DNA of 64,000 bases, taken from positions 62,001 through 126,000 of the forward strand of contig NZ_KB908256.1 of NCBI RefSeq assembly GCF_000382405.1. The letters are read 5' to 3'. Under the pieces are notes generated by a model. The model was given only the letters and a program-made list of their open reading frames with translations. It was not told the origin of the DNA and searched no databases. Source of the stretch: Mycobacterium sp. 141. GTDB lineage: Bacteria; Actinomycetota; Actinomycetes; Mycobacteriales; Mycobacteriaceae. A program made the translations under genes and the position numbers. The first letter of the stretch is position 1; each line of letters starts with the position of its first letter. Of this stretch, positions 54,211 through 62,800 are shown piece by piece.

Positions 54211-55039
54211 GGACTATCCGACTTTCCCCGACACATCGACCTGGCCGGTCGTTTTCCCGGAGTTGCCGCCTAATACCAACGGCCGCTTCTCTCGCCCGCC
54301 GCAGCACACCTCGAAGGCTGCCGCGCCGCAGATCCCGGCAGAACAGGTGCCCAATCACGTCGCGGTGGTGATGGACGGCAACGGTCGCTGGGCCACCCAG
54401 CGGGGGCTGGGCCGGACCGAGGGGCACAAGATGGGTGAGGCGGTGTTGATCGACATCACCTGCGGCGCCATCGAGCTCGGTATCAAACATTTGAGCGTGT
54501 ATGCATTCTCGACCGAGAACTGGAAGCGCAGCGCCGAGGAAGTCCGGTTCTTGATGGGCTTCAACCGGGAGGTGGTGCGCCGCCGCCGGGAGAATCTGGA
54601 CGCCATGGGTGTGAACATGCGGTGGGTCGGCTCGCGGCCCAAGATGTGGCGCAGCGTCATCAAGGAGTTCGATATCGCCGAGCAGATGACCGTCGACAAC
54701 GATGTCATCACCGTCAATTACTGTGTGAACTACGGCGGGCGTACCGAGATCGTGGAGGCGGCTAGGGCGCTTGCCGAAGACGCAGTAGCGGGCACCGTGA
54801 ATCCGAGCCGTATCAGCGAGGCGTTGTTCGCCAAACACCTGCACCGGCCCGACATCCCCGATGTCGACCTGTTCATCCGCACTTCGGGGGAGCGGCGGGC
54901 CAGCAACTTCCTGCTCTGGCAAGCCGCGTACGCGGAGTTCGTGTTCCAGGACAAGCTGTGGCCCGATTACGACCGTCGCGATCTGTGGGCGGCCTGCGAG
55001 GAATACGTCAACCGCAACCGTCGCTTCGGCAGGGCGTGA
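54158..55039 (+). CDS. uppS: Decaprenyl diphosphate synthase (cis-prenyltransferase)
   Basis: A 293-residue cis-prenyltransferase matching Rv2361c, which makes the C50 polyprenyl diphosphate carrier for arabinogalactan and peptidoglycan synthesis. Motifs: [20 protein letters not shown] (catalytic Asp), [20 protein letters not shown], and C-terminal [20 protein letters not shown]. An about 60-residue N-terminal extension rich in Pro is typical of mycobacterial orthologues. It starts inside recO. Confidence 0.95.
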   Translation: MAFKRGKITYPQLPPAPEDYPTFPDTSTWPVVFPELPPNTNGRFSRPPQHTSKAAAPQIPAEQVPNHVAVVMDGNGRWATQRGLGRTEGHKMGEAVLIDITCGAIELGIKHLSVYAFSTENWKRSAEEVRFLMGFNREVVRRRRENLDAMGVNMRWVGSRPKMWRSVIKEFDIAEQMTVDNDVITVNYCVNYGGRTEIVEAARALAEDAVAGTVNPSRISEALFAKHLHRPDIPDVDLFIRTSGERRASNFLLWQAAYAEFVFQDKLWPDYDRRDLWAACEEYVNRNRRFGRA

Positions 55040-55045
55040 TGCGTG

Positions 55046-55492
55046 ATGCCTAGCCTCCTGCAACAGTTGTCCTCCGCGCTCGGTGAGGTGATGTCCGTCG
55101 TCGAGGAGGAGGACGAAGCGCTGACCGTCACCGTCGACGGATCGGTCGCCTCGGTGCGCGTCGTCACCATCGCCGAAGGGCTGGAGATGGTGTCTCTGAC
55201 GCAGCCGCTGGCGTGGGATCTGCCGCTCAACAACAAGATTCGCGAACGGGTGACCGATCATGCCAGCCGCACCATGCTGGGTTCGGTGGTCTTGGTGGAG
55301 AAGTTGGTCACCACGCCCGTCAACGGTGCGACGGCGAAAGGGGCGGTGCGCAAGAGCTCGGTGAAGAAGGTCGCCGACGTGATGCTGCGTTACAACTTTC
55401 CGGCGGCCGGGCTCACCGACGAAGCTTTGCGCACGCTGATCCTGATGGTGTTGGCGACGGGTGCCGACATCCGTCGCGACCTCATGTCATGA
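55046..55492 (+). CDS. Conserved mycobacterial protein, Rv2360-like
   Basis: A 148-residue soluble protein starting MPSLLQQLSSALGEVMSVVE, alpha/beta in outline, with no signal or membrane segment. It has the form of a type III secretion chaperone-like/YbjN small protein only by rough outline (VTIAEGLEMVSLTQPLAWDL), so no function is claimed. The ATG at 55046 or the adjacent GTG at 55043 may start it. It is immediately after uppS and convergent with zur, as Rv2360c. Confidence 0.8.
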   Translation: MPSLLQQLSSALGEVMSVVEEEDEALTVTVDGSVASVRVVTIAEGLEMVSLTQPLAWDLPLNNKIRERVTDHASRTMLGSVVLVEKLVTTPVNGATAKGAVRKSSVKKVADVMLRYNFPAAGLTDEALRTLILMVLATGADIRRDLMS

Positions 55493-55519
55493 CCTGATCC
55501 CGGCGGCGTGATCGGTGAT

Positions 55520-55918
55520 TCAGTCGGCTGATCCGACACAATCGCCGCACACCCCGAAGATCTCGATGGTGTGGCTGATGTCGGAGAAGCCGTGCTCGCG
55601 GGCGACATTGGCGGCCCAGGTCTCCACGTCGCCACCGGACACCTCGACTGTGGAACCGCAGTTGCGGCACACCAGGTGGTGGTGATGGTGCTCCGAGCAC
55701 CGCCGGTACACCGATTCGCCGGTGTCGGTGCGCAGGGTGTCGACGACGCCCGCGCCGGCCATCGCCTGCAGCGTGCGATACACCGTCGTCAGGCCGATGC
55801 CCTCGCCGCGGCTCCGGAGTTCGTCGTGCAGTTCCTGGGCGGAGCGGAATCCCTCGGTTTCGTTGAGCAGGTCCGCGATCGCTGCCCGCTGCCGGGTGGA
55901 TCGGACGGCACCGGTCAC
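55520..55918 (-). CDS. zur: Zinc uptake regulator Zur (FurB)
   Basis: A 132-residue Fur-family repressor. The winged helix contains TRQRAAIADLLNETEGFRSA and GLTTVYRTLQAMAGAGVVDT. The metal domain has the His cluster SEHHHHHLVCRNCGSTVEV and the structural zinc pair CGVCGDC at the C-terminus. It overlaps the smtB stop by four bases (ATGA-type), so smtB-zur is one operon, as Rv2358-Rv2359, with SmtB and zinc controlling Zur levels. Confidence 0.96.
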   Translation of the reverse strand: MTGAVRSTRQRAAIADLLNETEGFRSAQELHDELRSRGEGIGLTTVYRTLQAMAGAGVVDTLRTDTGESVYRRCSEHHHHHLVCRNCGSTVEVSGGDVETWAANVAREHGFSDISHTIEIFGVCGDCVGSAD

Positions 55919-56304
55919 CGTCTGTCCTCTCCGGCGTGGATGACCGCGTCGACGACGATGTGGGCCAGGTGGTGGTCGACGAGGCGGTAGAGCACCTCAC
56001 GCCCGGCCCGCGCACTGGACACCACGCCGGCCTGCTTGAGGATCCTGAGGTGCTGGCTGACCAGGGGCTGCGGCACGTCGAGGGCGTCGACCAGCTCGTG
56101 GACGCAGCGCCCCGACTGCCGCAACTGCAGCACGATCGCGATCCGTACCGGCGCAGCCAGGGCGCGCAGCAACTCGCCGGCGGTTTCGAGGATCTCGCGC
56201 GGTGGTAGCTCCGGTGCCGGCGCGCTCTCGTGATCGCGCACCGTGTCGTGGTCGGCGTGGCGATCTGACGGAGTAGAGTCGGCCAAACTGGAAACGGTTT
56301 TCAT
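55915..56304 (-). CDS. smtB: ArsR/SmtB-family zinc-responsive repressor
   Basis: A 129-residue winged-helix repressor. The recognition helix is VPQPLVSQHLRILKQAGVVS, followed by the wing RAGREVLYRLVDHHLAHIVV and DAVIHAGE; Asp/His residues in DHHLAHIVVDAVIH form the alpha-5 zinc site. The N-terminus (DRHADHDTVRDHE) is His/Asp-rich and may bind zinc too. The ATG at 56304 is used; an upstream TTG would sit inside the operator. It regulates the smtB-zur operon. Confidence 0.92.
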   Translation of the reverse strand: MKTVSSLADSTPSDRHADHDTVRDHESAPAPELPPREILETAGELLRALAAPVRIAIVLQLRQSGRCVHELVDALDVPQPLVSQHLRILKQAGVVSSARAGREVLYRLVDHHLAHIVVDAVIHAGEDRR

Positions 56305-56316
56305 TAACTGCCAGAA

Positions 56317-56338
56317 TACATGCATGAAATCGCATGTC
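56317..56338 (-). promoter_or_regulatory. Candidate SmtB operator
   Basis: An inverted repeat ACATGC-N8-GCATGT lies 13-34 bp upstream of the smtB start, between smtB and the divergent glyS. ArsR/SmtB repressors bind such AT-edged dyads at their own promoters. Confidence 0.45.
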
Positions 56339-56391
56339 AACAGTTCTGGCGGATTATCGGTACTCGCGCGGTATCGCTACTCTGTTGCACC

Positions 56392-57771
56392 GTGGCATCC
56401 ATCATCGACACCGTTGCGAACCTGGCCAAACGCCGTGGTCTGGTCTACCAGTCCGGCGAAATTTACGGCGGCACGAAGTCGGCGTGGGATTACGGGCCAC
56501 TCGGCGTCGAGCTCAAGGAGAACATCAAGCGGCAGTGGTGGCGGTCCGTGGTCACCGGTCGCGACGACGTCGTCGGCCTGGACAGCGCGATCATCCTGCC
56601 GCGTCAGGTGTGGGTGGCTTCCGGTCACGTCGACGTGTTCAACGATCCGCTCGTGGAGTCGCTGATCACGCACAAGCGTTACCGTGCTGACCATCTCATC
56701 GAGGCCTACGAGGCCAAGCACGGGTGTCCGCCGCCCAACGGCTTGGCCGACATCCGCGATCCCGAGACCGGTGATCCCGGCCAGTGGACCGAGCCGCGTG
56801 ACTTCAACATGATGCTCAAGACCTACCTCGGCCCGATCGAGAGCGAGGAAGGTCTGCACTACCTGCGGCCTGAGACCGCGCAGGGCATCTTCGTCAACTT
56901 CGCCAACGTGGTGACCACCGCGCGCCGCAAGCCGCCGTTCGGTATCGGCCAGATCGGCAAGAGCTTCCGCAACGAGATCACGCCGGGCAACTTCATCTTC
57001 CGCACCCGCGAGTTCGAGCAGATGGAGATGGAGTTCTTCGTCGAGCCCTCGACCGCGGGCGAGTGGCACAAGTATTGGATCGATACCCGGCTGCAGTGGT
57101 ACATCGACTTGGGTATCAAGCGTGAGAACCTGCGCCTGTTCGAGCACCCGCTGGAGAAGCTGTCGCACTACAGCGCAGGCACCACCGACATCGAGTACAA
57201 GTTCGGCTTCGCCGGTAACCCGTGGGGTGAGCTGGAAGGCATCGCCAACCGCACCAACTTCGACTTGTCCACGCACTCAGAGCATTCCGGTGTCGACCTG
57301 TCGTTCTACGATCAGGCCGCCGATACCCGCTATGTGCCGTATGTGATCGAGCCGGCAGCCGGCCTGACCCGCTCGCTGATGGCGTTCCTGGTCGATTCCT
57401 ACACCGAGGACGAGGCGCCCAACGCCAAGGGCGGGGTGGACAAGCGCACGGTGCTCAAGCTCGACCCGCGGCTGGCTCCGGTCAAGGCCGCGGTGCTCCC
57501 GCTGTCCCGGCATGCGGATCTCTCGCCCAAGGCCCGCGACCTGGCGGCCGAACTGCGCAAGAGCTGGAACGTCGAGTTCGACGACGCCGGGGCGATCGGC
57601 CGCCGCTACCGCCGCCAGGACGAGATCGGCACGCCCTACTGCGTGACGGTTGACTTCGACACGCTGGAGGACGGCGCGGTCACCATCCGCGAGCGTGACG
57701 CCATGACGCAGGAGCGCGTCGCGTTGGACAAGGTGCCCGACTACCTGGCGGTCCGGCTGAAGGGCTGCTGA
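56392..57771 (+). CDS. glyS: Glycyl-tRNA synthetase (dimeric type)
   Basis: A 459-residue class II aminoacyl-tRNA synthetase that charges tRNA-Gly. Motifs: N-terminal [20 protein letters not shown], motif 1-2 region [19 protein letters not shown] and [20 protein letters not shown], motif 3 [20 protein letters not shown], then an anticodon-binding domain ([20 protein letters not shown]). A GTG start at 56392, eight bases after a TACTCT -10 element, suggests a leaderless mRNA. Synteny matches Rv2357c. Confidence 0.96.
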   Translation: MASIIDTVANLAKRRGLVYQSGEIYGGTKSAWDYGPLGVELKENIKRQWWRSVVTGRDDVVGLDSAIILPRQVWVASGHVDVFNDPLVESLITHKRYRADHLIEAYEAKHGCPPPNGLADIRDPETGDPGQWTEPRDFNMMLKTYLGPIESEEGLHYLRPETAQGIFVNFANVVTTARRKPPFGIGQIGKSFRNEITPGNFIFRTREFEQMEMEFFVEPSTAGEWHKYWIDTRLQWYIDLGIKRENLRLFEHPLEKLSHYSAGTTDIEYKFGFAGNPWGELEGIANRTNFDLSTHSEHSGVDLSFYDQAADTRYVPYVIEPAAGLTRSLMAFLVDSYTEDEAPNAKGGVDKRTVLKLDPRLAPVKAAVLPLSRHADLSPKARDLAAELRKSWNVEFDDAGAIGRRYRRQDEIGTPYCVTVDFDTLEDGAVTIRERDAMTQERVALDKVPDYLAVRLKGC

Positions 57772-57798
57772 AAGCGGGACGAAGGGCGACGCCTAAGA

Positions 57799-57817
57799 AA
57801 AGGTTAGGCTAGCCTGA
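57799..57817 (+). promoter_or_regulatory. IdeR-like iron box before mbtT-mbtC-mbtD
   Basis: AAAGGTTAGGCTAGCCTGA matches 15 of 19 positions of the IdeR consensus, with only edge changes and one central A-to-G. It ends one base before the TTG start of mbtT. It would place the relocated operon under the same iron control as the main cluster. Confidence 0.88.
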
Positions 57818-58573
57818 TTGTCTGTGCGTCAGAGACAAGGATGGATCAGGAAGTTCCACAACCCCGATACGGTCGGGCGGCAACCGCTGCTGATCTTTCC
57901 GCATGCCGGGGCCGGAGCATCGTGGTACCGGCAGTTCTCACGGGTGCTCAGTGAGCACTTCGACGTCATCGCCTTTCAGTACCCAGGCAGGCAGGACCGC
58001 GCGGGCGAGCCGCCGCTGACGTCGGTGTCGGACATCGCAGCCGGCGCCTTCGCGGAATTCGAAGCGTCGCAATATAACTGCGGTACACCGCTCATGACCT
58101 TCGGGCACAGTATGGGCGCGCACATCTCGTTCGAGTTCGCCAGAATCGCCGAGCGGGCCGGTGTGAAGGTCCGGCAGTTGACGGTGGTCGCCGCGGTCGC
58201 GCCGCACCGATTGGCCGGCAAGCCACCTGCCCCCAAAGACGACGACGGCCTGCTGCAGCACCTGCGGTTCCTCGGCGGCACCAACGCCGACGTCGTTGCC
58301 GATCCCGAGCTGGTCAAGATGACTTTCCCGGTCGTGCGTGCCGACCACCGGGCCGCGGAGTCCTACCGTTGCGATCCGACTACCAAAGTGACCGCGGGTA
58401 TTCGCGTCCTCGGCGGAGCGCACGACCCTATCGTGACGATGGCCGATCTCCACGGCTGGCGTGATCACAGCGACGACGTCGAGGTCACGATGTTCGACGG
58501 TGGACACTTCTTCCTCACAGACCACTACGATGCGATCCGGGATCTGTTGGCGGGGTGTGAGGTTCGCCGATGA
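57818..58573 (+). CDS. mbtT: Type II thioesterase MbtT
   Basis: A 251-residue alpha/beta hydrolase of the external NRPS/PKS thioesterase class. It has the nucleophile motif TFGHSMGAHISFEFA (Ser98), the acid region LGGAHDPIV and the catalytic His in DGGHFFL. Type II enzymes hydrolyse misprimed carrier domains; because MbtB here has no thioesterase domain, MbtT may also aid release. Start TTG at 57818 or GTG at 57824, both just after the IdeR box. The stop overlaps mbtC by ATGA. Confidence 0.92.
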   Translation: MSVRQRQGWIRKFHNPDTVGRQPLLIFPHAGAGASWYRQFSRVLSEHFDVIAFQYPGRQDRAGEPPLTSVSDIAAGAFAEFEASQYNCGTPLMTFGHSMGAHISFEFARIAERAGVKVRQLTVVAAVAPHRLAGKPPAPKDDDGLLQHLRFLGGTNADVVADPELVKMTFPVVRADHRAAESYRCDPTTKVTAGIRVLGGAHDPIVTMADLHGWRDHSDDVEVTMFDGGHFFLTDHYDAIRDLLAGCEVRR

Positions 58574-59892
58574 CCCGGACGGTGCTCGATGACGTCGACC
58601 ACGTCGTCATCTCCGGAATGTCGGTGGAGGCACCGGGCGGCGTTCACACCCCGGCCGCCTACTGGGCCGCACTGAGCGAATCCCGGGAACTGATCGGTCC
58701 GCTGCCTCGCGATCGCGGTTGGCCGGTGGACGACATGATGTCGCTGTCGCGAATCGACGGGTGGGCCGACGTGTGTGACGCCGGCGGCTTTCTCGATGAT
58801 CCGGGCGCGTTCGACCCGGCATTCTTCAATATCGGCCAGGTCGAGGCGACGATTACCAGTCCGCAGATCCGGCTCGCGATGAAGACGGCGTGGAAAGCGG
58901 TGGAGAACACCGGAATCAACCCCGCAGCTCTCGATGGGGAGGACGCCGGCTGTTTCGTCGGGGCGTACCCGACAGAGTATGGGCCGTCAGCTTCCCGGGC
59001 AGACGAGTACGGCGGATATCGCACAGTCGGTTTCGTCACCGAGAGCATCGCCGGACGCGTGTCGCACTCTCTCGGATTGGCCGGTCCGTCGGCGACCGTC
59101 AACACCGCGTGTGCGTCGTCGCTGACGGCGCTGCATCTGGCCGCTGCGTCGGTTCGCAATGGCGAGTGCGACTGGGCGCTCGCCGGCGGTGTGTGCATCA
59201 TGGGGTCACCGGCGATCATCTACGACTTCGCCAAACACAACGCGTTGGCGGTCGACGGCCATTGCCGCGCATACGCTGACGACGCCACCGGAACGGTGTG
59301 GGGCGAGGGTGCGGGCTTCGTCGTCGTCGAACGCGAGTCACGGGCACGACGCGAGGGACACCGGGTATTCGGCCGCATTCTTGGCAGCCACTACAACCAC
59401 AACGGCAAAGGGAAGGCGATCCTGACGCCAAGTGCGGATGCCCAGGCCGCTTTGATCCGACGCGTCATGGCGACCGCCGGGGTCGAGGCAGCTGACATCG
59501 GCATGATCGAAGGCCACGGCACCGCGACGCGTGCCGGGGATCGAGCCGAACTCAGCGCTTTGGCAGGCACTTACGGCGCCGCAGGATCGAACGCGTTCGT
59601 CGGATCGTCGAAATCCAATCTCGGGCACGCTCAGGCCGCTGCGGGAATGCTCGGTGTGATCAAGGTGCTGCTCGCCGGTTGGCACGGCCAGGTGCCGGCG
59701 TCGCTGTTCACGGAAAACCCCACGACCCAAGTGGATTGGGACCGTTCCGGCCTGCGATTGGCCACCAAGTTGCAACCATGGGAGCCCACACGGGGAAGCA
59801 GGTACGGTGCCGTGTCGTCGTACGGAGCCGGCGGGGTCAACGCACACACCATCATCGGTATGCCGGCAGGAGAGGAGCGGGACGATTTCTGA
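58570..59892 (+). CDS. mbtC: Polyketide ketosynthase MbtC
   Basis: A 440-residue stand-alone ketosynthase supplying the beta-hydroxybutyrate-type unit of mycobactin. The active triad is complete: Cys in VNTACASSLTALHLA (about residue 179), His in EGHGTATRAGDRAE (about 316) and His in KSNLGHAQAAAGMLG (about 355). The N-terminus HVVISGMSVEAPGGVHTPAA is typical. It overlaps mbtT at its start and is immediately followed, probably with overlap, by mbtD, with which it forms a split PKS module. Confidence 0.94.
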   Translation: MTRTVLDDVDHVVISGMSVEAPGGVHTPAAYWAALSESRELIGPLPRDRGWPVDDMMSLSRIDGWADVCDAGGFLDDPGAFDPAFFNIGQVEATITSPQIRLAMKTAWKAVENTGINPAALDGEDAGCFVGAYPTEYGPSASRADEYGGYRTVGFVTESIAGRVSHSLGLAGPSATVNTACASSLTALHLAAASVRNGECDWALAGGVCIMGSPAIIYDFAKHNALAVDGHCRAYADDATGTVWGEGAGFVVVERESRARREGHRVFGRILGSHYNHNGKGKAILTPSADAQAALIRRVMATAGVEAADIGMIEGHGTATRAGDRAELSALAGTYGAAGSNAFVGSSKSNLGHAQAAAGMLGVIKVLLAGWHGQVPASLFTENPTTQVDWDRSGLRLATKLQPWEPTRGSRYGAVSSYGAGGVNAHTIIGMPAGEERDDF

Positions 59893-62800
59893 CTACCGTC
59901 TTCCCGACGGGAGCATTCCCGTTCTGCTGTCGGCCGACACGTCCGGTCTGCTCCGCGCCGAGGCCGCCGCGCTGACGTCCTATCTGCACGACCACCCCGC
60001 CGCACCGCCGGAGCGGGTGGCCGACATGCTGTTTCGAACGCGTCTGCCAAAGCGCTACCGCGCCCTGGCGATGGTCACCAGCCACGACGGCCTCGTCGAC
60101 GCGCTCGAGTCGGTCGCCGATGGCCGCGGTCATCCGGCGGTGGCACGTTCCGACGACTCCGCGGCACCGCGGCGCATCGCCTACGTGTTGCCCGGCCAGG
60201 GCAGCCAACGCCCCGGCATGGGTGCCCTGTTCTACCAACAGGTTCCGGCGTATCGTGCCGAAGCCGACCGCTGTGATCGCGTTTTCGGCGAGCTGTTCGG
60301 CACCTCACCGCTGGGCTATCTGCTCGGCACGACCGAGGTCGGCGATGGCACCGCCATGGTGCAGTCCGCGCTGTTCGTGCAGATGGTGGCGCTCGGCGCG
60401 ATGTGGCGCTCGGTCGGCATCGACGCCGACGCGGCGGTCGGGCACAGCCAGGGGGAGATCGCCGCGGCGTACCTGTCGGGGAAGATGACGCTGGAAGACG
60501 CGGTGCTGGTACTGGGCATCCGCGCTCGGGCGGCCGAGACCATCGCCTCGGACGCGTTTGCGATGGCAGTCGTGGCCACCGACCGCGACGAGTGCGAGGA
60601 AGTGCTGGCCCGCCAATACGGGTGGGCTCAAGTCTCGGTGGTGAATTCACCTCGGATGGTGGGTATCTCGGGCGAGCGCGATACGGTGCAGAGTGCGGTG
60701 GACACTTTGGCTGCGCGCGGTCTGTTCACTCGTGTCATCCCGGTGAGCTACCCGGCGCACACCAACGCCGTCAGCCAGATTCGTGACGTGGTCGTCGACG
60801 CCGTCCGCGGCGGCCTGCGTCATGGGGAATTCCTCGACAGCGACACCGAGCTCATCGGTGCGACGTTGGGCGGCCGGGTGACATCCGATCTGGCGGTCGC
60901 GGACTACTGGTTCTGGAACCTGCGCAACACCGTTCGGTTCGACCGGGCGATCGCGGCGGCTGTCGCGGGCGGTACCGACGTCTTCGTCGAGCTGTCCGAG
61001 CACCCGACGTTGCACCTCGCCATCGAGGAGAACCTCGCTGCACTGCAGGCCCGGGCGACGGTGGTCGGTACCTCCGAACGGGACGCCGGGGATCTGAGCG
61101 TGTTCACTGCCAACCTCGCCGCGTTGGCAGTCAACGACATCGACTACCGCTGGGAGACACTGCGTTCGGGATCGGATGCCACCGTGACGCTTCCGCTGCT
61201 GGACTTCCCGAACACGCAGATGAACGAGCTGCCGTTGTGGTTGCCGTACCACGGCGTCACGGCACCGCCTGCCTCGGTGCCCGCCGAGCCGACGACCCAG
61301 CCGGCTCCGCAGGCTCGGCCCGACCGCGACGCACAGGCACAGGTACTCGTCGAGCAGTGGAAACTGTTGACTCATCGGACGGTGGTGGCGCCTCGCAGCC
61401 TCGGGATCGTCGATCACACGGGTGAATGCGCCGAGCTGGCCGCGGTGCTGCGGACACACGCCGAGCTGCAGGAGCTGCACGCCCGGATGGTCGTTTCCCC
61501 GGCCGATGCCGACGGCGTCGATGCCCTGGTGGTTCTGCAGCCTGCGCTTGAGCGGATGACCGTCGACGCCGCCGCTGCACAGGTCGCGGCATTCTTCGCC
61601 GATCGCACCTGGTGGTTCCCGCCTGCCGCCGGGCTCACGGATTACTGGCTGATCACCGTCGGTGCCGAACCGGTGCTGGCCGACGACGGGCCGCCCGAAC
61701 CGGTCGCCGCGGCGCTTGCTGCGGGATTCCGCTGCCTTTCCAGCGAGTATGCCGACACCGCGTTCAGACACCTGGATCTACCGGCGGGTCGAGTGGATGC
61801 CGGCGCGATCATCGCCGCACTGCACACCGCCGGAGAACCCGAACTGGCGTTGCGCGAGGGCGGTCTGTACGCCAAACGGCTCGTCGACACCGGTACGCAG
61901 CCGACGACAGTCTCGCTCACCGGACGCCATGTCCTCATCACCGGCGGCACCGGCGCGGTGGGATTGGAGTTCGCCGATCATGCCGCGCGGGCCGGCGCAC
62001 GTCGGATCACGCTGGCGAGTCGCTCCGGGATGTCGGCCGCGACCGCCGATCGCCTCCGTCGACTGTCGGAAATTACCGATGTCCGCGTGGTGGCCTGCGA
62101 TGTGACGGACGCCGACGCGGTGGCCCGGCTGGCCGGCGACATGCAGGACGCTCCGGTGGATCTGTTGGTACACGCGGTGATGGACGGTGAGGGCACCGGC
62201 GACACCGCGTTGGCCGACCTGTCCGCAGACCAGATCGGCCGTGGATTGCAGGGTAAGGCGATCGGGCTCGCCCGGGTGCTGGACGCTGTTCCGCTGTCCG
62301 GCGAGGCTCGCATACTGCTGTGCTCATCCATGGCGTCGGTCTTGGGAGGACGCGGAAAGATCGTCTACGCGGCCGCGAACCGCCTGCTCGACGCGTTCGC
62401 GCACACCCTTCGCGCCGAAGGGCGCGACTGCGTCTCGGTGCAGTGGGGGCAGTGGGCGGTGTTCGAGGGCCGCGGGCGCGCCGAGATCGCCAACCTCGCT
62501 GAGATCGGCTACCGCGCAATGCCTTCGACCGTGGCGATCGAGCTCGGGCTCAGCCGGCTACCGGCCACCGCCGCCGTCGTTGCGTTCGACCTCGACCGGG
62601 CTCGATCCCGTTTCGACCTCCTCGGTTATGGCCCCACGCTGTCGGAGCTGGCGCAGCCGGTCGAACCGCGAGTGGTGCCGGTGGTGGATCGAGACGAGCC
62701 AGACGTCCGGCAGCGGCTGGTGAGCTTGTTCGCCGAAGTCATCGGGGTTGACGATCTGCAGGCGTTGGACAGCACCGCACCGCTGGTCGCGTCGGGGCTC

